The position numbers were made by a program, and so were the translations under genes. 64,000 nucleotides of DNA from assembly GCA_030762175.1 (NCBI GenBank), contig CM060846.1, positions 304,144,512 through 304,208,511 on the forward strand, given 5' to 3'. Shown piece by piece: positions 34,086 to 44,039 of the stretch. Every line of letters begins with the position of its first letter. The stretch's first letter is position 1. The notes beneath the pieces were generated by a model. It searched no databases. It was not told where the DNA came from and saw only the letters and a program-made list of their open reading frames with translations. The stretch is from Metallyticus violacea (lineage: Eukaryota > Arthropoda > Insecta > Mantodea > Metallyticidae).

Positions 34086-34920
34086 TCACACCTTGCTCCA
34101 AAAACTACAAGCACGGATAAAATGGAGCACTCGCTCAACAGCAACCACATCATCTGCAAGCAACTCCACAAGACAGGAGCGCAAACCTAAGGAAACTCTA
34201 AAAGCTGCCAGATGATGGCAATCAATTAAAATGTGACGCACTGTAAAGGGGTGGTCACAGTGAGGGTAAGCTGGAGCTGGTTGACCATTAAAAAGGTGAT
34301 AATGACTAAAACGACAATGCCCAATTCTCAGACGAGATAAAATTACTTCGCGACGAACTGCGCGAGAAAAAGTCGACCAGTTAAAAGGGGCTGATTTGCA
34401 TTCCTGAAGTTTATTGGCGGGTATTAAATCCCACTCATCGCGCCAGCGCGAGAGAATGCCAAGGCGTAAAGAATGTTTAAAATCCCCAAAATAACCAAAA
34501 TAAAAACGTTGCTCGTACTCAGCAGGGTCTAAAAGGGCGGATTTAGGTGCGACATCTGCGGCCTCATTACCTGGGAGTCCCACATGTCCAGGTACCCATA
34601 GTAGTGTCACGCTGACGCCAGCGTCAAAAAGCGTTAACACTACATCCTGGATCTTCTGTACAAGAGGGTGGTGGTTGTACAGATTTCTAAAAGTTAAAAT
34701 GGCACTCAAAGAGTGGGAACAAATAACACTGTTCCCCAGCCCCAGGTCAGAAATAAATGAAATCGCCCGATAAATAGCATAAAGCTCCGCCATAAAAATA
34801 GATGTCGCAACGTTAAGACCAAAAGTAAAACTAGCTCCATTAAAAACAAAAGCACATCCTACTCCCGTGTCAGATTTTGAGCCGTCGGTATATATAAAAT
34901 TCCAGCCATTAAAAGCAGAG
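34086..34920 (-). pseudogene. LINE-I RNase H domain and C-terminus
   Basis: The RNase H catalytic series reads YTDGSKSDTG (first Asp, near 34,890), MAELYAIYRAI (Glu), CSHSLSAILTF where the usual SDS Asp is His, and PGNEAADV (last Asp). Then comes the C-terminal region with a Cys/His set, GHCRFSHYHLFNG and CDHPFTVRHILIDC. The open stretch 34,086-34,793 is 235 codons to the true stop. The Asp-to-His change would disable RNase H if not a private mutation. Confidence 0.85.
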
Positions 34921-35003
34921 ACGATCTCGCTAAAACGACGACATATTATAGGTGCTGCGGTCGAAGACTTTGGACAGGACGTAAGCCCAAGATGAACGGG
35001 TGT

Positions 35004-36510
35004 CTATACTAAGAGCCAAGGGGGAGAAATAATTTCCCCCGCTAGGAAAATAGCAGGTAAATCCGCGTCCAAGGTCCGTAACAGCTCCTGAAAACGAAAA
35101 CCAGGAGGTCTAGGATTAAAAGACCTAGCACAATAAAAAGGAGCGTGAGACACATTAAAAAACGGCTCATACGAGGGATGACGCGGTTGCACAGCTAATC
35201 GACAACCATAAGCAGCAAGTAAAAAATCCCTACGATAAAACAACGGAGGTTCTCCAGACTCCGCACATAAACTAGACATAGGACTGGTGGGGAATGCTCC
35301 AATAGCGATACGGATACACCGGTGATGAATCGGGTTAAGGCTACTAAGAACGGAAGGTCGCGCAGAGCCATAAACAACACAGCCATAATCCAGTTTGGAC
35401 CGGATGAGAGAGCGGTAAAAACAAATAGTCCGGTCAGCACCCCAGGATGTGCCACTTAAAACACGTAAAATAAAAAGAGAACGTTCATACTTGCCTCTTG
35501 AGTTGTGCTATATGCGAAGACCAGCATAATTTTCTATCATACACCAAGGCAAGGATCTAACTGCGTCTGCGAAAGCAAGAGCGTCTGGGCCAAGATGTAG
35601 AGATGGTGGAGGAAACTCCTTACGGCGCCAGAAATTCATGCAGATGGTCTTCTCTGCGGAGAAACGGAACCCGTGATTTACACTCCAAGCGTAAAGGCGG
35701 TCGAGACAGCATTGGAGGCGGCGTTCCAAAAGACAAATTCTCCGAGAGGAAAGATAAATGGCAAAATCGTCAACGAACAACGACGATTGTAGTCCTGGCG
35801 GTAAACACTCAGTGATTGAGTTGATAGCAATGTCAAACAGCGTGCAGCTAAGTACCGAGCCCTGAGGTACACCGTTCTCTTGAATAAAACTAGAAGATAA
35901 AGCTGAACCCATACGAACATTTAAAACCCGGTCTGTCATGAACTCCCGAATAAAAACAGACATACGACCACGTATATGCCAATCGTGAAGCGTTCGCAGG
36001 GTACCGCTTCTCCAACAGGTATCATAGGCCTTCTCCAGATCAAAAAATAGGGCGATCGTTTGGCACTTCCGTACAAAACCGTCCATTATATGGGTGGTTA
36101 GAGACACAAGATGGTCGACAGAGGAGCGATGACGCCGAAAACCGCATCGAGTGTTCGTCAATAAATGCCTCGACTCTAACCACCACATAAGCCGCCCGTT
36201 AATCATGCGTCAACTTGCAGACGCAGCTGGTGAGAGAAATCGGACAGTAACTGGAAGGAAGATGTGGGTCCTTTCCAGGCTTAGGTACTAGGAATGATGG
36301 TGGCCACTCGCCAAGCGCTAGGAAATGTGCCATTACACCAAATAAAATAAGTCTGTAATAAAAAAGCCTTGCCTTTCGCTGACAAATGCAGCAACATAGC
36401 AACATGAATACCGTCTGGCCCTGGTGCACGGTGTCGAGAGTTCTTAAGGGCATGCTCCAATTCCCTGGAAGTAAAGGGAGCATTATAGCACTCCTGCTGG
36501 TTGGAGGCAA
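35004..36510 (-). pseudogene. LINE-I reverse transcriptase
   Basis: RT motifs in order on the minus strand: FLVPKPGKDPHLPSSY (about 36,290), TRCGFRRHRSSVDHL (36,150), ALFFDLEKAYDTCWR (motif A, 36,040), NGVPQGSVLSCTLFD (35,870), and the catalytic box LFVDDFAIYL (35,770). The frame is open from 36,206 to 35,508 (232 codons). A frameshift around 36,205-36,199 separates the N-terminal part, and another near 35,500 the thumb/connection, which reads on to 35,004 in pieces. Confidence 0.9.
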
Positions 36511-36675
36511 AACAGAAACCCTTTGACTCGACCCGCTCCTTTAATGTGCGAAATGAAGCAGGGTAATTGGCGGAGCTCGAAACATTAACGAAGGTGCGTC
36601 CTAAAAAAATTGGCTATATCAATCGCAGTAATAAGCACTCGATTTGATATTTTAAGACCGGATATTGGCGTAAAT

Positions 36676-37763
36676 CTAGGTTTGCCTGCAACGCGGCGTA
36701 ACGTTTCCCAAACTACAAGGCGTTGTGCGGTTAAAAGAAGAGGTAAAATCAATCCAAGACGCCTTCTTGCTATCCTTAATAACTCGACGGCATTTGGCGC
36801 GCAGTTGTTTGTAGCGAATCATGTTTTCTGAGGTAGGGTGGCGACGAAAAACTCGCAGAGCACTCGGCGTGCACGTAAAGCGTCCCGACATTCATCGGTC
36901 CACCAAGGAACCGTAAAGCGTCTGAGGTGACAAGACGACCGAGGAATTGCCTGATCTGCGGCAGCAATGAGGACCGTTTCGAGGTGCTCGATTACGGTAT
37001 CGATGGATGGAAAGTAATACCTAGAAAACACGGCCATAGATCCAAAGAGAGGTCAGTTCGCCTTTTTAATGAGCCATCTTGGCGCGCGCTGAGGATGTAC
37101 GTGTGAAGAGAGCACATGTATCTGACACGGAAAATGGTCACTAGAATATAAATCAAAGGTGACATTCCAAGTAAAATGTACAGAGAGGGAGGTAGAACAA
37201 ATGGATAAGTCCAAGTGTGAAAAGCTACGAGTGCTGTCTGAAACAAAAGTAGGTTGACCAATATTGAACAGTACAAGATTGTGACGATCCAGCAAGTCGG
37301 CTAAAAGGCCACCCCTTGCACACTCCGTGGTGGAACCCCATAGGGGATGGTGTGCATTAAAATCCCCCAAAAGTAGGACAAGGGATGGTAGCTGGGAAAA
37401 GAGATAATCAAGATCAACCGTTGTAACTGTACCAGACGGAGGCAAGTAAATACTACAGATTGAAAAACGAAGGCCAGAGAAGTGAACTGTAGGTGCCGCA
37501 GCTTGTAAAGGAGTCTGGAGGTGTAATGAAGTACTGTAAACGTCATCTCTAATTAAAACTAAAACTCCGCCATGAGAGGGAGTGCCATTTTCAGGAGGAA
37601 GATCAAATCTCACCGAAGAGTAACCGCGTAGAGTAAAAGAATCTTGCGGGCGAAGTTTGGTCTCTTGGAGACACACAAGCGGAGAGTCAGTCGAGCTTAA
37701 AATCAACTCCAGGTCAGGTCTTCGACTGCGGAGTTCACGCACATTCCAAGAAAGGATAGCCAT
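36676..37763 (-). pseudogene. LINE-I ORF2 start and APE-type endonuclease
   Basis: ORF2 begins at the ATG at 37,763 (MAILSWNVRELRSRRPDLE), 35 bases after the ORF1 stop. Endonuclease residues are in place: WNVR (Asn), LQETKL (Glu), LLLGDFNAHHPLWGS (Asp/Asn), SHLDLSI, and SSDHFPCQ (Asp-His). The domain runs to about 37,060. Frame breaks follow at the endonuclease-RT junction (36,676-37,040), where the linker region is read in three frames. Confidence 0.9.
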
Positions 37764-37797
37764 TGTTAAAACGAGTTGAAATAAATAAAATACCACC

Positions 37798-39016
37798 TTA
37801 CTTTTTCCTAGGACCAGGACGAACCAAACGTCCTTTCTTCAGTCGCGTGGGGCTCGGTGGTTTACCTGGAGCTGTCATATCCTGCTCCATGGCGTCCTCA
37901 GAGGGAGGGCTCTCCCGCTGAGAGGGATCCACCGATTCCAACACCTGGAATCGGTTGGATGTAGATAAGGGCGGTGACGGCGACCGCCCAGCGGGTTTGC
38001 TCCCACCATGGGAGCGGGACCCCCCGAGGAGGAGAAGGGCTCTTTTTCTTCTCCACAGGAGTAGACGATTTCAAGAAGTCCGTTTTCTTGTAGTAAGTCC
38101 TGAACTTAATATCAGGGGCATTAAAAACTATCGGCTTCGGCTTCACGGTAGAGCGCTTTGGAGAACTGGGCGTAGTAGGGACCCGTGTGAAAACAAGGTC
38201 GCAAGTCTGCGTACTGCTGTCGCACTTCTTGACCGCAAAAGAAGCTGCTGCGCTGTATGCACCGGTCTTAGGTACCACAGGTTGGCGAGATTGGTATCGC
38301 TTCCGGGCCTCAGTGAAGGAGAGCTTTTCGTTCACCCGGATCTCCTGTATACAGCGCTCCTCTTTAAAACGAGGACAGTCCAGGGACGAGGCTGGATGAT
38401 CACCGCGGCAGTTGACGCAGACGGGAGCGGATGCACATGCTCCTTCACGAGTTTCTTGATCACAGGTTGCACAGATGGAAATGACACTCTTACATGATAT
38501 GCGAGTGTGTCCAAATTGTTGACACTGGAAACATGGCAAAGGGCTCGGAATATATGGGCGTATTTCAATCATCTCGTAGCCCGCTTTAATCTTCTGCGGC
38601 AAATCGACCCTGTTAAATGTGAGGAATTGAGTCCGGGTTGGCTGTAATTCCCCCTCTCTCCTTGCCTGCACGCGATAAACAGAAGTGACACCTTGGTCTT
38701 CCAGGCAGCTCTGCATTTCCGGGTCAGACATACCGTCTAGTACATTGGCGGTAACAACTCCTCGCGACGAATTCAATGTCTAATGTTGTTCAACACGGAT
38801 AGGATAACCGTAGAGTAGCGTCGCTTTGAGCAACGAGTTGCTTTGAGACAGCCCAAGTGTCTCCACCAAAAGTGATCCGTTACGCAGACGGGTACAGGAC
38901 TTAACGGGTCCAGCTATGGCATCAATGCCCTTCTGAATCATAAATGGGGTTACCTTGGTAAACGACTGACCATCTTCGTTACGACTAATCACTAAGTATC
39001 GAGGAAATTCTCGCAT
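37798..39016 (-). pseudogene. LINE-I ORF1 (Gag-like, CCHC zinc knuckles)
   Basis: It starts MREFPRYLVISRNEDGQSFT at 39,016. A nearby stop at 38,778-38,780 breaks it; the frame then stays open to 37,898. Three knuckle-like Cys/His clusters lie in the middle: CFQCQQFGHTRISC, CATCDQETREGACASAPVC and CVNCRGDHPASSLDC. A Ser/Pro-rich tail follows. A late frameshift leads to the apparent original end LVRPGPRKK with stop at 37,798-37,800. ORF1 proteins of this kind coat the element RNA. Confidence 0.85.
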
Positions 39017-39524
39017 ACTTCCTTTACATCAACTATCTTACGTTTAAAATGTATAGGATTGTTTTCGAGTATCATAGTGATTTAATCCTCCACCATTGCA
39101 ACTGTCTTCGATGGCAGGCTGCTTCCTGGGCGCCATCCCGGCTCAGGTGATCTGTCCTGGCCTAGACAAAATCACCTCAGGGTCACACCTTCCTGTGGGT
39201 TGACAAAGGGACCCAATCGCCTGCAGGAAGTCAACAGCTCATGCAATGGCCCCTCCCCGGGCCTGGCCTTTACCAGGGGATACGCTCCTGTCCTACATGA
39301 TCACCCAGTGCTGGGAGTTACGCCATTACCAAGTCACTTTTTACCGTGTCAAACACGGGGGCACCCATCAGATGAAGAACAGGGAAGTAAAACGTACAAA
39401 AATTAAAATGGAGGCGAAATTAAAATGAGTCAAACGCGCTGAGCGCGGACCTATGGGAGCAGCTCGGGTGCCTCGGGGTCGCTACGCCCCGTACCCAAAA
39501 AATTCGGCCCCTGAGGGGGCCAGT
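39017..39524 (-). other. LINE-I 5' UTR
   Basis: GC-rich 500-bp leader between the 5' end and the ORF1 start, with a short GC hairpin near 39,505-39,520 (ggcccctgagggggcc) at its very start. LINE promoters of the I group are internal and would lie here; no specific initiator could be proven. The ORFs on the plus strand are shadows. Confidence 0.6.
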
Positions 39525-39967
39525 TACGAGGAGCAGTCATAATGTTTGTATTATCAATGTTTTAACAATGAAGAATAACTTCATGCTTTGAATTGTAGAG
39601 AGATCATGCTTCCTTGTTATTTAAATCTTTTAAATTTTACCATGTTTTTATAATGCAGAATGCCAGTAGAGTTCAAAATCCAAGATGGCACTTTCCCTTG
39701 AGAAAATGGAAGCTTGTGCAATTATTCATTTCCTGTTTGTGAAAGGAAAAAATTCCCAGAAAATTCATGCTGAACAGGTTGCCATGTATGGAGACACTGC
39801 CCCAAAGTTGTGGTTAAGTGCCACAAGCATTTCCAATGTGGATAAAAGAGCATGAAAGATATGCCAAAGAAGTGGGTGCCCATCTCTCAGTTAGGAACCA
39901 GGAATTGCGGAACAAGCGTAGAAGGTGTGCATTTTTCATGGTTCAGTGATAAACATCATTCACAATA

Positions 39968-40990
39968 ATCTCTGAGAATCGGAATATTAGAACATTCTTT
40001 CTGGTTTCACTTAAATGAGATTTTACTCAGGACATATGTTTAGTGGACATTTTTGTTTTTTCCACATCATCAGCTGTTCACGACTATTGGATCATTCATA
40101 GTACTTGGGTAAGTAGGAATCTAGGTGGACTCATGTGGTCTTGTGATGAACTTAAATAAAGTGTTGTCTGCTTCTGGGATAACAAAATTCATAAAGTTAC
40201 GCTCATGTTTTTTTTATTTAATCCTTCCCCACATATTTAGTTCCTTTGGTTGTTTAACAGGTTTTAATAACTTGATGCCTTTTTCTATATCATGGTTTTC
40301 ATTCCAGAAATGTGCTGCCACAGCTGATTTATCTCTTTGTTTGTAACGGATGTTTCTCCAATGTTCCTTCAACCTAATGCCTATATTTCTCTTTGTCTTT
40401 CCTATGTATATCTTTTCACAATCCTTACAATTAATTTGGTAAATACCAGATTTTCCTCTTTGGGCCTGGAATCGGTTATGTTTAATTTCAATAAATTTTT
40501 TACACTGTATCTATTTTGAGGTGCTAAGATAATATTGTACTGCTTAAAATTTTTTTGAAATTTCTTATTAGCTGATGGATGGTAAGTGAACTTTTTAAAA
40601 GTTTTTTCCTTTGCTGAATCACTCGGTTGTTATTTGTTTAATACTTTTTTGTTTTTGGAATCTTTTGTTTTTTTGGTTAATCATCTGTTTGTTGAACCCA
40701 TTAGATTTAGCTTCTATTATTATGTGCAGATATTCATCCTTGTATTCTTCTTTGTTTAATGGTATATTTATTAATCTGTATATCATCCTGTTGAATGCTG
40801 CTTCCTTGTGTGATCTTGGATTGAAACCATGGGCTTTGATATAATTGTCTGTATGTGTGTCCTTTGAAACATATGTTCTGAGTAAAATCTCATTTAAGTG
40901 AAACCAGAATGAATGTTCTAATATTCCAACTCACAGAGATTATTAGTGCATGTTTCACTGTGCTCCATTCCAAATTGAATTAATATTGAA
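39968..40990 (-). mobile_element. Penelope-like element nested in the mariner (PLE-5), with 13-bp target duplication
   Basis: A 1,023-bp element flanked by identical atcattcacaata at 39,955-39,967 and 40,991-41,003. The minus strand encodes the RT end (NYIKAHGFNPRSHKEAAFNR, 40,800-40,860), a connector, and a well-kept GIY-YIG domain (KSGIYQINCKDCEKIYIGKT at about 40,395-40,455, then RNIGIRLKEHWRNIRYKQ). Its ends are inverted versions of each other over about 75 bp, with a gagattttactcag block. A hammerhead-like core lies at 40,038-40,073. It is the best-dated nested insertion: younger than the mariner. Confidence 0.9.
40038..40073 (-). ncRNA. Hammerhead ribozyme-like core at the PLE-5 end
   Basis: On the minus strand CTGATGA is followed by T, a perfect five-base-pair stem (GTGGA/TCCAC) with a long A-rich loop, then TAAAC in place of GAAAC. 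The stem is good, but the core G is lost in this copy. Confidence 0.45.
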
Positions 40991-41790
40991 ATCATTCACA
41001 ATATTTTGCATGTGACAAAGTTTGCTTGCTGCCTGGTGGACATCACACTTACACCTGAGCAAAAACTGTGGCTAAAGGAAGTGGCATCGAAATGTTACAG
41101 GTTTGCCAGGCTGATCCTGATGACATTTTTGAGTGCCTGATCACCATGGAAAATGTTGCATATACCGTTATGACCCCTAGACTAAGCAGCAGAGCAACTA
41201 GTGGGAACATGTAGATTCACTATCACCAAAAAAACTTAAAACACAAATGTCATCAGAATAGATTATATTTAGTGTTTTTTGGGACTCTCAGTGTGCTGTT
41301 GACAAAGTATCCCTGTAAGGGCCAGATAAGGTTACGGAAGGCTATCATTTAAAATGCCATAGGAAGCTGTCTAAGGGAATTTGTTTGCTGCATGACAATG
41401 TGCCAGTACATTCTTCACATCAGACAGTGAAGCAGCAACTGTTTTGGGGTATGAAATTTTACTCCATTCTCCATATTCACCCAACCTGGCACCCAGTGAC
41501 TTCATCCGATTTCCTTGCATGAAGACCCCACTGCATGGCAGGCATTTCCAGGATAACAACAAGGTGACACAAGAGGTGGAGCAGTTCTTCAGTAGCCAAA
41601 GTGAGGAGTTTTAACATCAGGGTATGCACCAGCTCATCCATCTGTAGGAGAAATGTGTCACTTTGTATGGTGCATATGTGGAGAAGGACTAGACCCTAGA
41701 CTGAGACTGTTGACCATACACATCCTCATTCGTGGTGATAATACCAACTATAAGACTGCCCCGCATATAGTGGCTACAAAGGTAAAGAAT

Positions 41791-42210
41791 GTTTGAATCC
41801 AGTGATACCTGATACAAAACAACCAAGATATGTGCAAGTGCTAGATGAATATTTCTTCTACTATCTGAAAATTTAAGACAGATGAATTCATTATTTTGTT
41901 TTACTTCACTTTCAAATTTTTCAAATCAAGCCTTACAACAAAGCATTCATCATACATCTCTTTTCTGTTGTTTATAATCACTTGGATCATTCCAAAATAT
42001 ATGTGTATATTAATCTATGCTTGGAAAAATTCAGATTATGATTTTTCAACTTTGATAATGTTCTTGAACAAGTTTTTACTGCAGGATTACAGCCTTGTGT
42101 TGTTGACATATGTAAAGAATTTGCATTTGTAAAATGTAGCCACTTTACAAATTTATTTTAATAATTTCATTGAAAAACTTATAACAATGACAACATTACT
42201 GTGAATTTTT
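41791..42210. other. RUNDC1 intron segment, nothing recognised
   Basis: AT-rich intron; the 78-codon ORF at 41,896-42,132 has no motif. Confidence 0.35.
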
Positions 42211-42326
42211 ACAACTTAACTAAAATTGTTAATTTGAACATTGGACAGGAAGCTAATCATAAATTAAGATCTTGTGTGATTGAGTCGAACCAACATTCTT
42301 TTGCTCCAGTTACTTGTTTAAATATG

Positions 42327-42366
42327 TAGAACCGGTTTCACAAACCTTCATTCACATCATCAGCTA
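42327..42366 (-). ncRNA. Hammerhead ribozyme-like core, minus half of the dimer
   Basis: Minus strand: TAG (stem I), CTGATGA, T, stem II GTGAAT/GTTTGT over GAAG, GAA, the palindrome ACCGGT (stem III), T, then CTA which pairs with TAG. All required core bases are present. This is one of the cleanest copies. Confidence 0.65.
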
Positions 42367-42380
42367 GAAATTTGACTTTC

Positions 42381-42420
42381 TAGCTGATGATGTGAATGAA
42401 GGTTCCTGAAACCGTTTCTA
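42381..42420 (+). ncRNA. Hammerhead ribozyme-like core, plus half of the dimer
   Basis: Plus strand: TAG, CTGATGA, stem II GTGAAT/GTTCCT with one mismatch over GAAG, GAA, ACCGTT (decayed from ACCGGT), and CTA at 42,418-42,420 for stem I. It mirrors the core at 42,327-42,366. Confidence 0.6.
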
Positions 42421-42487
42421 CATATTTAAACAAGTGGAGCAAAAGAGGGTTAGTTTGATTCAATCACACAATGATCTTAAACAACTT

Positions 42488-43452
42488 CTTTTTAAAGAAT
42501 TTATCTTCCCTTTAAAAAATTTTGGGCACTAACGACTTCAGTTTTGTGCCCTAAAACAATAATAATAATCATCCTTTAAAAGTTTCAACAAGATTAGCTA
42601 TTATTCCTGTACCAAATATATTTTCAACCTTTTATGCCGAAATAATGATTGGTGTTCTTATAACTGCTAGTTATTTTGGGCACCTGGGCTTAAAATGACT
42701 GATGAATGATAATTTTTTCTTTTCTTAACTCATCAGGGTCCTTATGATGAGTCGTATTTTGACCCTGAATTTTTGGTTCAGGCAAAAACATTCCCTTAAA
42801 AGTGGAAAACAGACTCTTTCTTCATTAGCAAATTTTAAAATCATAATGCTATTTATTGGATTCTTTAGGGATTCTGAGCATGTGTCAAATTGTAAAATTT
42901 CTGTTAAATCAGATATACACAATGATGATTTCAAAAGTAGTGCAAACTGTGCATATATATCCAGCAACATGATGAAATCATTCTGATCTTTGCACCAATT
43001 ATTAAGAGTAAGGTTTCAGCTGAAAATACTTGATATAAAACTTACAAGTTGTTGCTGTTCTACAAAATAGGACTTTGAAATGAAAGAATAAAATTGCTCA
43101 AGTCAGCTTTTACAGAGTGCCTACAATCATACATCAGAAATGGAAAGGAAATTATCTGACACAAATTCATAGTACTTTATATGAAATTTACAGGGATTAT
43201 AGCACAGCAACATATATGTTGTCCCAAATGAATAAACTCTGCAGGATATGCTTCACTATAAATGAAAATGTGTCTGAGGCCACCTGAGTAACCAGATACA
43301 TGAATGTAAACTCAATAAATAAATCCTCACATGAGTACAAGAGACTTACTCAAATATTGGACCACTGCAATTGAGCAAAAGGGGAAAAGATTGAAGACCT
43401 GTAAATGGATTTTGTAAAATAAATTTTTTTAAGAGAAAGTTTAAGTGTATTC
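42488..43452. other. RUNDC1 intron segment, nothing recognised
   Basis: AT-rich intron; overlapping 80-codon ORFs near 42,725-42,986 have no motif. Confidence 0.35.
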
Positions 43453-43745
43453 AAACTTCATAAATGACCGCCACGGATGACCAAGGTCGTTAAGGCGCGG
43501 ACTCGTGAGCGGGAGGTTTGGGGTTGGAATCTGCCAGGATGGTCCTTTCTGACTGAGGTTTTTTCCAGGTTTTCCTCAGTCCTCATAAATGGCAAATGCC
43601 GGGGAGGTACCCTAAATTTAGGCCTGAAACATTTCCTTCCTAAAAAATCTTTTCCTAATATATCATTTCTCATGTATCACCAGTGTCCACCTCCTGTAGT
43701 AAAAACAGGCATTAAATATTATTTAAAAAAAAAAAAACTTCATAA
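43453..43745 (+). mobile_element. SINE-A, full length, with 11-bp target duplication
   Basis: A 271-bp element at 43,464-43,734 flanked by aaacttcataa (43,453-43,463 and 43,735-43,745). Head: gatgaccaaggtcgttaagg (box A type) and a box B block gggttggaatctg. Body: tttccaggttttcctcagtc, ctcataaatggcaaatgcc. Tail: acaggcattaaatattattt plus about 11 A. An internal polymerase III promoter is expected; the copy relies on a partner LINE to move. Other copies: 47,900-48,130, 48,812-49,096 and fragments at 3,035, 26,530 and 58,065. Confidence 0.88.
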
Positions 43746-44039
43746 CTGACACCCATAGTAATGTTTAATACAGAAAACTGGTATATTCTATTAATTACTG
43801 TTTCTTTTCAAATATACCACAAATAATGCTCGTCATTTTTCTGAAGAAAGAGAGATTCTATTTTGCAAGTATAAAGGTGGAAGGAGGACTCTTGTGACAC
43901 TAAAACTTCAAAACAGATTACAAACAATATATTAAAGATGAAACTGTTCACATTTAATTGACAGCAAATATTAGCATTGAGTAATCATCAGAAAATGTGT
44001 TAATTGAGAAATGAGGTATATACCCAAGTATTAATTTCA

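Larger units (their letters stand above)
33673..39531 (-). mobile_element. I-type LINE (LINE-I), near full length, with probable 7-bp target duplication
   Basis: An element of about 5.85 kb at 33,680-39,524 on the minus strand, flanked by tacgagg at 33,673-33,679 and 39,525-39,531. Order in its sense: a GC-rich 5' UTR with ggggccgaatttt, ORF1 with CCHC knuckles (39,016-37,798), ORF2 from 37,763 with endonuclease, RT and RNase H, a 3' UTR with a tandem repeat and an (atc)n end. RNase H after the RT points to the I group. The element is richer in GC and CpG than the host DNA, so it is probably a fairly young arrival. A few frameshifts disable it. Confidence 0.9.
39670..41790 (+). mobile_element. 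Mariner-type transposon remnant, interrupted by a PLE
   Basis: The N-terminal helix-turn-helix part is at 39,685-39,900 (MEACAIIHFLFVKGKNSQKI, then MYGDTAPKLW and SGCPSLS). After a PLE (39,968-40,990) the catalytic part continues at about 41,004-41,790: ECLITMENVAY, a FGTLSV region (usually FWD), CMTMCQYILH (usually HDNAxxH), the PPYSPDLAPSDF-like block near 41,470, and an EEF tail. It is full of stops. Terminal inverted repeats were not recognised. Confidence 0.8.
42211..42487. mobile_element. Non-coding inverted dimer of PLE ends, with 7-bp target duplication
   Basis: A 263-bp unit at 42,218-42,480 flanked by acaactt (42,211-42,217 and 42,481-42,487). Left and right halves are near-perfect reverse complements meeting at about 42,373. 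Each half contains a hammerhead-like core facing outward (42,327-42,366 minus, 42,381-42,420 plus). The end sequences match the termini of PLE-2 and PLE-3. There is no RT or GIY-YIG sequence, so it must have moved with help from a full PLE, which is inference. Confidence 0.8.

Noticed and set aside
37955..38497. 180-codon plus-strand ORF in the LINE-I ORF1 region
   Set aside because: Antisense to the CCHC-containing ORF1; no motif of its own.
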